A stretch of DNA of 64,000 nucleotides from Himantopus leucocephalus. Its lineage: Eukaryota; Chordata; Aves; Charadriiformes; Recurvirostridae. Under the pieces are notes generated by a model that saw nothing but the letters and a program-made list of their open reading frames with translations, was not told where the DNA came from and searched no databases. The stretch covers positions 94,997,024 to 95,061,023 of the forward strand of contig RSEF01000002.1 of assembly GCA_003993805.1 (NCBI GenBank). Direction: 5' to 3'. The translations under genes were made by a program, and so were the position numbers. Positions 1 to 14,369 of this stretch are shown piece after piece. The number at the start of each line of letters is the position of its first letter. The stretch's first letter is position 1.

Positions 1-1007
1 GCACTGATACAAAGTCCCATTTCCATTATTTTAATCTAAATCTCCTTCAGCTGTTTTCACCACTAAAAAGTTGATGTCCATTGTGAATCATATTGAGTCT
101 GGCTGCCAGCATAGCAAAGTGTAGCTACAGCACTTCCATTTGTTTTGCATCTTGGTTTTCTTCTAAATGAGAGTTAGGAGGATGCTGTTTAATTTATTTA
201 AGTGTATTAGATTTTGTTGCCCAGCTATGCAAGAAAAGAATGGCTGTTTGAATTCACTTCATGGAAAACTCACGAGCTGTGCTTTTTAACAGAATGTGAA
301 ATGGTACAACTGAGGCAGCACTCATGTTTTGTATTCCAGATCAGCCTATGAGCCCAAGTTCAGAATTTCCCTGAGTTCATGGCCATTCACCTAGATTTTG
401 GAATTTTTAAAAGGAGTAACTTTACTTTTTTTAGTAGGGTTATACTTTAAAACCCTTTGTTCCCTTTTTAATGCCCATTTGAGGAAAAAAAAAAAAGCAA
501 TAATTTGTAGAATGCCATGCAATCTTTTTTTTCCATTGCCAAATGCTTAGGGAAAAAAAATGCTTATTAGACAGCTAGGTTTGGATATTGAGCTGATCCT
601 GTAATGCTTCTTCAATGGCATATAGTTTTTGTTCCAGGATAAAATTAACCCTGCTGCTTTTTCATGAGAGGGGAGGAATAATTACCATGCTTTGTTCTTT
701 CTCATCAGCATGTTGGCCCGCTGCCCTGGCTTTTTACTACCAGGTGTTACAGGCAACAGTAACTTCGTTTTGTTTCCTGCTACCTTGTCCTTCAGCAACC
801 AGCGTTTGCATGGTCATTTCACCTTGCGTGTTAATGTCCCTGCTTTCTAAAACCCAGCTATCTTACTTCCACTGTGCTGTTGTGTGCTGATACTATACCA
901 TTAATCACTTTCGCTTCTCCCACTACTTGGGTATTCACCAGATGTCTTTGAAGTTTGCTTTATGTTGCTCTGTTTTCTTTGTGCTCTTTTTCCTCTGATT
1001 CTTCAAG

Positions 1008-1042
1008 GACCCTTACACAAATATTAGCAGATTACTATCAAG
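1008..1042 (+). other. Splice-bounded 35-nt segment (possible micro-exon)
   Basis: A long pyrimidine-rich tract (about 972-1005) runs into an AG at 1006-1007, and a good donor (AAG followed by gtgagc) follows at 1043. Two of the three frames are open; one reads DPYTNISRLLS. The splice signals are good, but 35 nt is too short for the open frame to mean anything, and I do not recognise the peptide. It may be a decoy exon inside an intron. Confidence 0.12.
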
Positions 1043-3103
1043 GTGAGCTTATGCTTTGACCAAGACAAATACAAATGTATTCTTTTCCCTTGTGGGACAG
1101 CTTAAAATGTTCTTTTATCAAGTAAAGCGTTCTCGCTGCTGTGTAGTATTAATGCAGTTAGGGTGCAGTGATAGGTACTTTCTGTAGGTAGCTATCAATC
1201 CCAAATGCAGAGGCATAAAATTTAATGGACTTAAGCAGTGAGATACTGTGATGAGATATTGCACTAAATAGAGCAGTTCATTCATCTGACCTCATAGAAA
1301 ATACCCAAGCAGGCCATGTTTTGGATAGATCTGGCCGGTTCATACTGGTGGAACTAGTACACAGCTTTTTAAAAAGGATTTAGGGGTTCAGTGAGTGTGC
1401 ATGTGTGGCATAGTGTTGCTCTTGCCCAATGTGAGCTGAAAGATGTTAGACTTGTTTTAATTGCTTTATGGGAAATGAACTGACAGCCTCTCTCATCCAT
1501 CTGTCAACTGGCTGGAAAGGAGGCATCACGATCTTTTCAACTGCCAGCCAAAGAGACACCCTTTCCCTGCGTAGGAGAGATAGGAGATAGACATTGGCAC
1601 ATCTCACTAGGATTTCGGCGTCAGTTTTTGAAGGAAGGCTCTGTGGGTGTGAAGTTGAGCCCTACTATTTTGGCAAGGCTGTGCTGCCCTGGCACAGATG
1701 ATCAGAACGGTTTCTTTTTGGTTTACAATGAGCACAGCTAAACGTTTTTGCTTGAGGAAACTGCTGCTTGTGGTGACCTTGCCCAGACTGAGTTACGTCA
1801 GGTTGTAAAATGGTGATTTATTATTTGAGTTATGGAGCTTTTTGGGAAGGAGTGAAAATTGCAGTAGGATGTGGGGTGGAAAACCGCAGTGGAACCCACA
1901 GGAAAACAGTGGAGACAACACCTCAACACTCACTACCAGGCCACACAGTTCCTGTTGTTGTCAATTAAAAGAGCCAGAAAGGGTCTGGCTGTTTAGATGC
2001 ATATGTTCTGGCAGCCTGTTGATGTCTGGTGCCAGGCCACAGTTCCTCGTTGCACCATGGCACTTTGGACTGGTGCTGAGACACATGTTCCTTTATTCTG
2101 CTTGGTCCCTCCAGCCCTCCCAACACCCGCAAAATACCAATGCCTTTAAAAATATTGTAAGCACAAAAATATTTTAACAGACTACTAGGAGGTACTGGTC
2201 TGGCATGCTACACTGTGAGACTGCCAAAGCAAATGTTGAGAAGTAGAGATTATTATTTTTTTTTTAAAAACAGGGTCTGAGAATGCTGTCTGTCTTCATT
2301 TCTTTTTTTTCCTTTTGCATGATTTTAGTAAGCTTTCACCACAAAAATTCTTATGCATTTCTTCTGACTTATGGTGTGCTGCAGAAGTATATCAAAGGGC
2401 TCTGTTCCAGGGAAAAAAAAAATAACAAACCTGAATCGTAACAGCTAGTCATCTTTTATGGCTGTAGGCCCTTGTCGAAGCATAGACTTGATTCAGCCCT
2501 CCATTCAGCACTGCATCTCTCAATGTCCCTTTCCCGAGGTTTAGCCACACCACGCTCCCTCACCCAAGACACAGTTACAAGTTAGGTGGTAATCATGATC
2601 TATTGCATCGCTGACTATGGGGCCCAAAATAGAAATCCTGTGGTGACCTATCACCCTGAAAGAGTCATATTTCTTTCTAATGGGTTGTCCTCTGCTGTTC
2701 TGCCGAGACACCTGTCCACAGACTGGCTCTTAAAATTCATGACGAGCATCATCAACCTGTTCTGTCCGTGCTCTCACTGTGACTAATTCTGTCTGCCTGT
2801 GGCATCTTTAGCCTATACAGGACAAGGGGAGGAGTCTTGCATTTTGTCTCACCAGGTCAGTGGAGGACCCTGGAGATCTGCTGCATCATATATTGTGTTT
2901 GAATATTGGTCACTCATGTTTCCTGAACTGAACCAACAGTCTGTGTCTGAACTCCTCTGTAGCTATTTTGTACTTCCCAAATTTGCACGCTCTTTTCTGT
3001 TTTGGTGCCTCTGTGCCTTATTTGTTCAGTGAAGTAGCTAATTAAAAAGCAGAATCTCAATTTAATTTTTTTTTCCATCTTTCCTTCCTGTATTTTGCTC
3101 CAG

Positions 3104-3159
3104 AACTTGGTTTGTGGCCTGAAGCTCAACAACAGGGAGCTTGCTGCTCACATTTGTTG
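3104..3159 (+). other. Splice-bounded 56-nt open segment (possible exon)
   Basis: One of the strongest acceptors in the window: a nearly uninterrupted pyrimidine tract from about 3066 to 3101 ending in CAG. The donor is TTG followed by gtgagc at 3160. The frame starting with the first base is open and reads NLVCGLKLNNRELAAHIC; one other frame is open too. The peptide belongs to no family I know. Segments like this are expected by chance in 64 kb, so this is only a candidate. Confidence 0.14.
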
Positions 3160-6100
3160 GTGAGCAGGGAGGGGAAGGACCCAGGACCCACCAGTTTTGT
3201 GGCTCCAGTGAGACGGTGGAGGGAAGGGAATAATCTCTGGCACCTGTGAATGTGTATAAGGGAGAGAAACTGCGTATATCAGACTACTGCACTTGGTTCA
3301 GACACAGTTACACCGTCAAGGCTGTGGGTATGTATTCCTCCTTGTTGAGGAAGTAGCGCTGTCCTCCTGTGTGTGCTCAGAGTAAGCCATTGAAAAGCAG
3401 AATATAACATGCCCATAACACCAGAACCAAGAGGTTTTTGGTTTCCTAGAATTTCCTGTTCTGTGACTATAAACCTTAGTTAGCATGGGTAAGAGCTGCT
3501 TCTTCTGTGGTTTTTCTGGTGTCCTAAGCGGTACAAGTCGCCATTACATTGTTTCCCTTGCTTGTAGGTCTTATAGGATATTTCTCCTCTACTCAGGTGT
3601 CTATTTTTTATGAAATCTGTGGGAACTTCAAAGACCTCTACTGTGCTGAAATCACTGTTTTAGATTCTGAAGTTACTGGGGGTAGAGGCAAGAGGAAGAA
3701 AAAGAAGCAAGAAGTTTAGAAGAAGAGAGAGGCAGAAGCAAAGATTGCATCAGCCTCATTTCCATGGCAAGGCAGGTTAACTGAAGAAAAAAAATAGCAG
3801 CTCTTGCTTTTTGTTTGTTTTTTTTCCCCCTGGGTCTGCATCAGTGTTAGAAAGAACTGTTTAAGTGTTTTCATGCACCCGATGTTCCCTCCTTGGAGAT
3901 TCAGTACTGAGCCTCTGTGGCTTTGAGGGGGCTGGCAGGAAACAGATTGCTTGTGCTGAAGCTCTGGGAAGCGGTGATTGAATCAAGAGGTGGCCTCCAG
4001 TGAGGGACTCCTTTTTTTACTTATCAGCAAATAAAAGCATGTGCACTGCAGCTGAGATAACCTGAAGTAGTGCCTTCAGAGCCATTCATCTCTTAGTGCC
4101 CAGAGCTGAACATGAACAGCAAACTGCAACTGTGACAGCAGAGAATGAGGGATATGGCTCACGCTAGTACTGAAATGCTGGTTCAATAGCCACTCACAGC
4201 TGTAAGAGAAAGGCTGAAGTTAGACGCATTGCCCAGAGATCCTGGGGATGGGAGTGCCTTACCTAGAAGATACTATTGATTTATCAATCATTGGCTTTCC
4301 CAAGTTTATTTTGTTTCCCACTCAGCTCCTTTCTCCTCCACCTAAAACATGTTTTTGCTTTCTTCCTCTGGAATTAAGGGAGTGTTGCTAGTAAAGACTT
4401 TTAATGAAAGTAGTTAAGTCTGTCCCAGTGTTTGCCTGGGACTCAAACTGTGTGCTCAAATCATAAGAGGAACCCTTAGATTTCCGAACTCGGCCCCTCA
4501 TGTTGCTGGCAGTGCTTGGCTAAGAGTTAATTTTTTTATTCTTAGCAAGTTCAGTTTACCAAGAAATTTGGAAATTAGTATTTGAAAAAGTCAGCGTCTT
4601 ACAGTACTGAGAGTCAGATAGGTCTCAACCAGCTTTTTCTTTTAGAACTTTATTTTTCAAGAAGGACATAAATTAGATCCCTAGATTTGTTTGTTCATGG
4701 TGAAGTGATGTGGTGGATGCCTTACTGCACCTCACTGGCAGCTGCTCTCTTTCTGTCTTCTTCTCTAGGGCATGCTTTCTTAATGCTTAGAGGAAATTTT
4801 GGGAAAGGAGAAATGGCATTTAGAGAAACCAGGAGAAGCAGCGGGGGGAAAAATATCTTCAACAAAACATGTTAGCAGTGAAACGATTATTCCTACTTCT
4901 TTTAAGGGAAGAGATGGACATTGGCCTGTTCCATCCCCTGTGGTCCTGCGGTGCCTGGGTAACTGCTGGAGCGGACCAGGAGAGCAGAACGTGGTGATCC
5001 CAAATGGGGAAGCACATCTTTGTTTTGTTAGACATAAAGGGGCTTCTGTTGCCTCTGTCACCATTTCGGTGACTTCAGTAGACATGTCTGGAGCTCAAGT
5101 CTGCTGCCCGTGCTGTTTTTAAGCAGTGCTTTGTTGGATTTTTCTGTAGTTCTGTATGTCTGCTGGTGGCACTGGTCTTGGTTCCTTACAGTCCCTACTG
5201 GCAGGATTTTTCTGTTACGGTGCAATATTGAGTCAGCACTAGTGTTTCCCTGACAAATGCTGTAGTAAAATCTTTGGAGATAACCTAAACTGCACAGGGT
5301 ATTTGTCATCTTTTGCATGTATTGTTTTGTGGCATGTAAAGTGCCAACAGGTGCCATTTAAGTTGCTGGTCTCCCGGACAATGCTTTTTTAATAGCTGCA
5401 CATTGATCCCTGCTGCCCTCGCATCGCCAAGCCAGCTGTCCATATGTATGCCAGGGCTGTGACTCCACCGGCAACTTTTAATGTAAAACGCAAAAACTGG
5501 TCTAAGTTCACAGAAGGGTAAAGCACTGAGTGTAGGGACTGCTATCAAGGGGAAAGGCTGGAGCATAGATTTCTTTTTTTTTCCAGCCAGTTCCTGAGGG
5601 CTTGTTGTTCCTTGGCCAATTTGTTGTTACAGCCTGAGAACGGGCACCCTGCCATTCTCACAGATGGACAGAAGAGCAGGCTGGAGAGAGATTGGCACTG
5701 CGTGTTGAATGTTGCTGTTAGTGGATTGCAACCTGGGATCTTCCGATAACAGTTAGCGCTTACACCAATAGCCTGTAGTTGTAGGCTAGTTATGGTGTAG
5801 ATGAGCATGTTATGAAAAGCTGAGGCAAATGTTTATTCTAACGTGGTACGCAGATTTAACAAATCCTGATGTACAGCCAAGCTACAGGAGGCTCTGAAAG
5901 TATATACCAAAAGATCTGGGGTTACTGAATTACTTCAGAGAATTCCTTCAAGATGAATCTCTCCTCTGCATCCCCCCTTCCTTCTTCAATGCCCCCGCAG
6001 GGATAAACTCAAAGGCAAGCAGCACTTAGAAGGCTGCTTAGTTGAGAATTGCATTTGTGAGAAACATTTTTCTGTGGAAGGCCTATAGCGTTTCAGTGAA

Positions 6101-8224
6101 ATAAAATGCCAAGTTAATAAAAGTGTGAAGAAAATGAGTCTGCTGTGATTGAAAAAGCTGGGCTATATTTTCTTTATGTGCACTACAATCCAGAAAATTA
6201 GTTCTGCTCTGGAATAGATATTCCTGGCCATAAGGAGATTTCAGATGGGGTTTTAAGATGTTCAGGTTCTTCTTCTAGGTTTTCACCCTCCTATTCTTGC
6301 ACAAACCCTGTCACAACTCAGGTCTGGGAAGAGCTACATTATGTTTTCTTCAGCCCAAATTGCTTCACTCACACCCCATTATGGGAGTGGATTACATGTC
6401 CCTCCAATAAACAGTCTCTCTTGGTATAAAAACAATCTTTGGGAAGGGAGGGGGAAAGCGGGCTGTTTTGTTTGCATCAAAGGCCATTCCACTGTGTTTG
6501 ATCTAGCCCTTTGTGCTGTGAATGACACCAGGACTGTTTGTGTGGTGTTATGTTTTTCTGGCAGAACTTGACCCAATGAGAAGAAACACTCTTCTGATCG
6601 TAATTTGCCCCCTGTGAACTGATACTGGGCTTCTTTGCTGAATTTGCAGAAAAATAGAGATTTTATCTCCCCATGAGTTAGGTATCTTAACTGGGCATTA
6701 ACTTTGATGCCCGATTTTCTCTGAAGCACTTATTACTTAAATGCAATGTCCTGTAGGTTTGGAGGACTTTGACTAAGTTTTGGTGCAGTATTAAAAAAGT
6801 AGCTGATTTTTTTTTTTATGATGAGATCAGTCTTCTTACTGTCACTGCATTTGCCTCTCTGTAGTATTAATCAGATATTTGTATAATAGGAACGTTGTGG
6901 ATATTCCTGTGCTGTGGAGCATTGTACAGGCTGACCTGAATGAGCTGGCTCTGGAGTCAGAAGCAGGTGGTGGTGGGACAGTAACCATGTGAATGGTGTT
7001 CCACCTGCAACCTGCCCAGTTCAGGGTGTTTTAGGTTGTGCCATTTGTGTCATGTGGACATGTCCTCTGACACCCCTAGTCTCCAAGAAGCGCCACAAGA
7101 AGCAGCAGCAAGATCTAGGATATCCCATGTTTTGGCACTGCGAAGAGGCGGGCAGAGTCAAGTTAGTTATAGTAACCATTTGAGGACCTTTGGGACCAAA
7201 GATCTGGGCACCTTGCCTTGATTACTTGAAGCATCTGCTTATTGGGTACGAGGATGCCAATTGGCTCGATCCTTGTTACCATTGCTTCTCTGATGGCTGT
7301 GCTACGCTGTGTGTTTCAGGTTATGGGTTGCCTGGGTGCGTTTCAGATGCCTGTATATGCGACACTGAGAAACATTTACTGTTTCCCAGCCTGAGTTTCA
7401 ATTTGTGCTCCACTCTGCCCAGAGGCTTGTTGGAAAAGCAATGGAATTAAGTGCTTCTACTGCCTGGCAGCACCGTAAGCGTGAAATCCTCAAGTAAGGT
7501 CCTTGTGCCACAGCTGTTGACAGTCATAGCATTTGGAGACCGAACATGGGGATGCACCACTCTGATGTTCCTCATGTTTCAGTGCTGCGGGGTCAGTATG
7601 ACTCCTGGAGGTATAGTCCTGACCAAGACCTGCTGCAGTTACATGGCTGAAATTCAGCTCTTGTTGAGTTGTGCCCCGCCTCATTGTCTCCAGAGCTTCA
7701 TGCCTGGGTTTAAGCGCCTGGATCTCACTGGTAATTACTTGATATATATTTGTAAAAGAATTAAATCTCCAAACTGCTTTCTACTCTTTCACTTTTGCCT
7801 TTTAAAATGCTGCCTTTATAACAGAGTAGTTTAATGGCATTTTGAGGCAATTACAAGTTCAGAAATTGAACTGCTAGAGGTGATCTTTTTTTGACTTTAC
7901 TATTAAATAGCCTTACCAGCCTTATATCCCAGGCTCTGCTGAACAGCTTTGCTGTGCTGTTATTTCCCAGAGGAGAATGTTCCAGCTGAACTTTCACAGG
8001 AGCGCAGGGACCGGTCAGGTCCTGGTGGGTCTCAGCACACCAGATGAGCATGTTCACCACCCCAAACCTGGATAAGCCCTACCATTCTCTTTTCCCAGGC
8101 TTTCTGGCATGCTTCTTAGGCACAGTGTTCTCTGTTCACTGTCAGTACATGCAAATAGATTCATGATACTACTGCCTTGCTACCTCCCTGGCCCAATGCA
8201 GATAGCAGTGTATCCTACAGTTCC

Positions 8225-9046
8225 TTTGGTGAATATTTGCTGGACAGATGGGCCAAGGCCAATAGTATGAGCTTCAACAAGGCCAAGTGCCGAGTCCTGC
8301 ACTTGGGCCACAACAACCCCATGCAACTCTACAGGCTCGGGGAGGAGTGGCTGAAAAGATGCCCAGCAGAAAGGACCTGGGGGTGTTGATTGACAGCTGG
8401 CTGAACACGAACCAGCAGTGTGCCCAGGTGGCCAAGAAGGCCAATGGCATCCTGGGCTGCATCAGGAATAGTGTAGGCAGCAGGGCTAGAGAAGTGATTG
8501 CCCCACTGTACTTGGCACTAGTGAGGCCACACCTTGAGTATTGTGCTCAGTTTTGGGCACTGCAGTATAAGAAGGACATTGAGGTGTTGGAGAGGGTCCA
8601 GAGAAGGGCAACAGAGCTGGTAAAGGGTCTTGAGAATAAGTCTTACGAGGAGCGGCTGAGGGACTTGGTGTTATTTAGTCTGAAATGAAGGAGGCTGAGG
8701 GGAGACCTTACTGCTCTCTACAAATACCTGAAAGGAGGTTGCAGCTAGATGGGCGTTAGTCTGTTCTCACAAGTTACAACCAATAGGGCAAGAGGAAATA
8801 GCGTCAAGTTGCACCAGGGGAGGTTTAGGAGAGACATTAGGAAAAGTTTCTATGGTGAAAGGGCTATCAAAGACTGGAACAGGCTGCCCAGGGAAGCGGT
8901 TGAATTGCCATCCTTGGATGTATTTAAAAGCTGTCTAGATATGGTGCTCAGGGGACATGGTTTAGAAGTGGGCCCAGTAGAGTTAGATAACTATTGGACC
9001 TGATGATCTTAAAGGTTTTTTCCAGCCATAACGGTTCTATGAATGT
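8225..9046 (+). mobile_element. CR1 LINE, 5'-truncated 3' end with decayed ORF2
   Basis: Non-LTR retrotransposon fragment carrying the C-terminal part of the CR1 ORF2 polyprotein (after the reverse-transcriptase core) and the 3' UTR. In the plus strand I can read [19 protein letters not shown], then after a frameshift near 8340-8375 [49 protein letters not shown] and, further on, [17 protein letters not shown], all diagnostic of CR1. In-frame stops at 8686 (TGA) and 8746 (TAG) plus the frameshift make it dead. The 3' end is intact: the stretch ending GATGATCTTAAAGG, then a tail ending TTCTATGA near 9044. The 5' truncation (start near 8225, uncertain by tens of bases) is normal for CR1. It is the best-preserved copy in the window. 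Confidence 0.95.
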
Positions 9047-12000
9047 GCCAGATCCTGAGTTTGGTACAATGTGGAAGAGGAGACAAAAAAAGGCTCTGTG
9101 AAGGTTCCCAAACCATGAAGTTTGTACCTGAGCTACTCCAAGAACTGTGCAGTTGTTCACAAAGCAATAAAAAATGCTGCCTCAGCCTCCCTTTCACTGG
9201 GGAATCGTAACTGACAGTAGGAACAAGTTTTACAGGATTCAGATTCCCTTCTGTGTCTTGTCTGAATTGCACATTTGAGTGTCTGCTGACAGCTTCTTTC
9301 TTTCTCACCTGCTGTTGTAGGCAAACAGTCGCCTTTCCATTTTTCCCCATGTTGCTCAACTTTCCATTGTTTTTTTGAGCATTTACCTCCTCCCTGCTCT
9401 CCCCTCCAGCCCCCAACTCTTTCAAGCTCTGTGGTCTCCAAGCCAGACACCTGAGCCTTTGTTCCGCTTCTGTGGAAATTTGATTCTTTCAGCTCCCTCC
9501 AGAGAAGCTAGGGAAAAACAGCTTTATCAAGGACATTGCTACTCTTTTGTTCTCCCCATGTAAGATTGGTTCAGGTAGTGATAATTTTTAATAATTGGCC
9601 CGTTTTCAGACAGATCTTCCAATACTTTTCCCCCTTCTCCAAAGTATGTGGAGTAACAGACAGACACAGTAAAAGGTTTAAGAATAGAGATGGTTCATGA
9701 AATCACATTGAAATTCATGAATCGTACATAGGTAGATTCCCCAAACTGTCTTTCACACATATTAGTTATGGGAAAAAAAAGGGCATATTTATACACACAG
9801 TGTATCTCCATCAGTAACAAGTTTTCAACAAGTCATAATGAGCTGTTAATTAAAGTTGTTTATATTTCCAGGTATTACTATTCTGATAAAGTTAATAGTA
9901 AAAAAAAATAAAAAATTGTCATTTACAGTTGACTGATCTTGAGACAGATTTAAAAGAATACTTTTAATAATTTCATGTAATTGTTACCTTGTGGTATTCC
10001 CTAGAAATTTACTATTACATCTGTGGAAAAAATACATAGTCTTATTACCAATAGTAAGAAAAAAAAAATCCATATGCTTATTATGTCTTCTAGCTCAAGA
10101 CCAAATCTTACAGAAATAAACCCCCAGGAGATCTGAATTATAATATGCAAATAGCACAACCACAGTTAGAAGTGGAAGAAACACAAACATGCTAAAACAA
10201 TGAAAACACATTATAAATATGACCAATTCAAGTAGAAGTTGCAGAAAAAGAATTAGGCACAATGAATCAAAACAATGCTAAGAGTAATTAATAACGTGGA
10301 CTGTGATGATTTTTTTTATAAGAAGTGCTTTCCAAGAGCTCAAGGTTTGGAGAAAGCCTAGAATAGTCTTTCAGCTATTTCAGAGGCAGCTTATGACTTC
10401 TCAAATGTAAATGGGTTTGTGCTGTTAACAGAAGTTAAACTACTGATAGAATAAGGGGTATTTTTCCTGTACCTTCTCCGGGTGAGTTCTCTCGGAGTAG
10501 AGAGGGTAGCTGGCTGAGGACATGTGCCCTGCCAGGTCTGCTTTAGATTTAGTTCATTATTGGTCCACATTGTGTGTAACATAAACTGGAGCTGGGAGGG
10601 AAGGCTAATACCCCGAGCCAGGTATCTTTCCATGCAATGGAGTGTTCATTTTGTTAGACGAGGAACAGAGCAGAATGGGAAGACCCACTCTTGGAGTCCT
10701 TCAAGACCTGCAGATACTACTGTGTGATTTATATGTAATTCCCAGGGCTGCAGTCACAAAGTACATGGCGTCGCTAGCAGTGGGATCTACCGGATAAATA
10801 AAAGAAGTGGTAGAAATCTTGTGTCTGATTGCATGCTAGAGCTAGATTCAGACCAAAAAACTGACAGCAGTAATACAGGGAGCAGTCATGACTGTGGAGG
10901 GAGACCGAGGGAGAAAATGGAACCAAACGTACCATTCATTTTTCTAGAATCTGTAATTTTTTGGATAAATAAAGTGGCTTTGCAGGTAAAAGTGGCCACA
11001 GAGATTTAGAGAGCAAAAGAGAATTAATTCCTGAGGTAGCAGAAAAAATATCAGTAATACAGGTTTTTCTTCTCAAAATACTGATTTTAATGACAAACTG
11101 TTGGATTAGTATGCTGCCATCGTATGTTTCTGGTACTAATCCAAACCTTCTGTGTATTTTATGTTATCAAGGGTTTACTGACCAAGTCTGAAGCTGGAAT
11201 CACCTGGGATATGTCTTTTTTTTGAGGAATGCTATGGGGATTACAAGAGAATCTTTGGAAATTGTCCTCATTGCTCTCTGTGCACATACCTGTGTCGGTC
11301 ACTGAATACAAACATTGCTCTTCCTCTTCTCCAGTTCTGTTCTCTGCCTCTTCTCAGTACCCCTGGGGCTCACCCTTCACTTCACGCTCTTCAGATCTCT
11401 CGCTGCTCTGGACCTGGGGAGCTTTCCTGGTTTCCCCCTGGAGCCTGGCTTTGGCTAAATGCTCCTTTCTTCCTTCTGCTAGCTAGAGTGGCTGCCCTGG
11501 GGGAACCCACAGGAATCATTTCTCTCCTCTCTGCTGCCTCGAGGTCCCTTGTAGCACTCCTGGCCCCTTGAAATTGGAAGACATTAGGGTGGTAAGGATG
11601 AGGATTTTTTTAATGCATCTCTGCAAAATGCTAATAGACGGTAACTTTTTTCATTGCAGCTTACTCTTCACAAAGTCTAGTCAAAAATGTTTAAATTCTA
11701 AAGTGTTGTTGACTGTGGGGACATAGCGAACATAGCGAAGAAGTAAATTCCTAGTAGTTTCGGTATGTGCAATTGGGTTTACACCTTGTGGATGGGGAAT
11801 ATTATACTTTCAGGTTTTTTTTTTTTTTGTGTGTGCTTTAAAATAATCAATGAGAAAAAGCTTCTAGCTGGTGTCTGTGTCAAGCTTCAGAACAGGTTTA
11901 TTGTTCCTTCATGTTGGGGGTTGGCTCAAGAGTTGCACATAAACCAAGGTGACTTAGCACAGTGTACTTCATTCATCATGTCCCATCATAACTGAGAAGT

Positions 12001-12139
12001 GTGTATTTTTTTTTTTTAAAGTGTGTTACAGGCTCCCTGTAGGTTATAACAAACAATTTTGGTCTGATTCTGAACTTATTTTCCTGGGGTTTCATCAGAG
12101 GTACTTACATAGACATCAGTGTATATATATCTCTCTCAG

Positions 12140-12198
12140 GCTTCAATCAGTGCAAGGTGGAGAATAAGCAGACCTTTACAGAAAGCTGCAGTGAAGCG
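12140..12198 (+). other. Splice-bounded 59-nt open segment (possible exon)
   Basis: A pyrimidine tract with TATATATCTCTCTCAG lies upstream, and a moderate donor (GCG followed by gtaatg) lies at 12,199. Reading after two leading bases gives FNQCKVENKQTFTESCSEA, open to the donor in phase 0. A second frame is also open. The composition looks protein-like but I do not recognise it, and the donor is not strong. Chance is a fully adequate explanation. Confidence 0.12.
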
Positions 12199-14369
12199 GT
12201 AATGCTGGCCTTTTCTTTGAGAGAACTTTATCGGACATATCATATCCATTTTGTGCTATTTTTAGAGGCCAGGCAGTCCTAGAATGTTATTTCTGTAAAT
12301 AGGCCTGACCTTCAAAGCTCGGAGCTTCAGTGGCTCCCTGAGACCACCTGGGCACCTGGGTGGCTGCCTCTGAGTGCGAGTTCCCTGCTTAATGCAAAAT
12401 CCTCCCAGCTGCAGCGCTCCAGCATGGGTCAGGCTCGGATGCTTTCACACTCATTTGTCTGTGTTTTGCTTCATGGCTTCAAAATTCCTCATTGGAAAGG
12501 AATTGGTATTACTCCAGTGGCTCAGTCAGTGCATGGGGAACTCTTTGCCTGTGACAGAAAATAGGTGAAAGATTGCTTCTTCTTTTCTTCTTCTTTCCTT
12601 GCTAGTTATACTGTCTGTTAAGGAGAAGTCTAGAACTTGATGGGATACATACGTATCCCACTTTTTTTTTTGAGTAAAAAAAGCTGTGGCGCAGTAAGAG
12701 AATAAACCGTAAGTTTTTGAATTAAGTAGGGGAATTTAGTGTCTCTGAGTACGCCAGCTCATGTTTATTCTATCAAAATTAAACTATGAACTTAAATCAG
12801 CTTCAGTCATCATGTTTTCTTTCCAAATTCCTTGTTTCACAGGAGGCTGTTTCTGTGGCACAGAAGCGATGGAATATCAGAGGTTAGTGTGGAAGTGCCT
12901 TCTCAGCCGTAGCTTATTGTTAGTACTGCAGAGTGGAGTGTCGGCCTGCTCCAGCCCTCAGCACTACCATTCTTTGAAATGAGGGAGCAAAGAGCAGGCA
13001 GACATGTGGATCCCTCAGGTCTTTTCACCAGAGAGACATGGAAGTTGTTATCCTCAGGAGCCATGCTGAGCGTATGCTGAGTCCGATTACCTCTGAAGTG
13101 ATATTTCATAATACATATGTGAATACAAGTATCACTAGGCAATATCTTTTTATTTGACAAGTTTTCTGGTTGTAAGGGAATCTAGTCTCATTAATAGGTG
13201 ATTCTGGAGGAATAAAAGAGAAAGGAAGCAGGTTTCTCATGAAGGAATTCAGGGAAGTTGGTGCAGGCCTAAGACTTACCAATGGACTGTCTAGCCAATG
13301 TTTTTAAATTTTTCATTTATTATTATTTTTATATCATGCTTGATTTAAAGAAGATTATACTAGCCGCTTCCTTGTCAGTAGCACCAGCCATATTCAGCTT
13401 TCCAAAGCCAACAAAAGGCAGTTTAAGCTATTTTGCTTTTTTTCCTTTGATCACCTCCAACAGACATCTGTTCTTGAAAACTCCCTATTTTGCCTACATC
13501 TACAGATGACCCTGATCTGAAAGAAGATACACAAATGGTCTCTGTGTACGTCCACACGTGTGCACACCCACACACTTTTTGTGCTCAGAATTTTATGCAA
13601 ACAGGTATGCAGGACAGGGAATTTGTGAGTGTGGAGTAGCAGACCCCATTGTGAATACTGTCCAGATTGATATCCAATTTTGAAAACTTAGCTTTTAGGC
13701 TTTGGAGTTTTACAGGAATATCAAATAATGATTTATGACAGTCCTGATTTCTGGTGTTCTAGCTTATTTCTTAGACTGTTTTAACTTGTGATGCTTATTA
13801 CAAAGTACAATATTTATTTTCTTTCATACTTTAATATGCTTTGTTTTCTCAACTTTTGATAGCAAAAAATATCTGTGATTTTCTGATTTGACTATAGGTA
13901 TCCTCTGTTTTTATTTTCTGTTCTCCTTCTGTCTCTGCCTTACTGCACTGTTTTTACCTGGTAGGAATGCAAAGCCAGGAACCCTGTTAGCCTTTGTTGC
14001 CTCAGCAATTAAAAACCATTAGGTCATGCTCCAGTCTTAGTCCCCTTGGGTCTCCTCTACAGTGTTACTGAGTTGTTTCCAAATGTCGTAGATGATTGTC
14101 CTACGTTAAGAGAGATGTATTCATTATGACAGCCTTGTGCTTGCTTCTTAATAATGAGGAGATTTTAAATAATTTATGGACAAAAACAAGCTCCCCTGAA
14201 ATTTCTGGCTGTACCTGTCTCCTTGATGTCTTAATTAACTTTTGATTAGCTGCGGACATGTTAAATGTGAGCCAGGAAACATCAGAGCCAAAATCAGGAG
14301 GGAGAAAGAGAACAACATTGCATCACTGAATAAGACACTTAACTGCTTTATTTCTCCCAGTGTTTGCAG

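Larger units (their letters stand above)
1..8224. other. Unique non-coding sequence, no gene recognised
   Basis: Ordinary vertebrate single-copy DNA: moderately AT-rich, with scattered A and T runs (for example A-run near 486-496, T-runs near 2252-2262 and 6809-6819) and no recognisable transposon. Open frames reach 127 codons (7451-7834 plus) but show no known domain, overlap frames on the other strand and have no splice or promoter context. Two short splice-bounded segments (1008-1042 and 3104-3159) are listed separately. I see no CpG island or RNA gene. Confidence 0.7.

Noticed and set aside
7451..7834. 127-codon plus frame, cysteine-rich
   Set aside because: No signal peptide, regular cysteine spacing or splice support; composition fits chance translation.
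12641..12660. Inverted repeat TGGGATAC-ATAC-GTATCCCA
   Set aside because: Arms of 8 bp with a 4-base loop are expected several times by chance in 64 kb.
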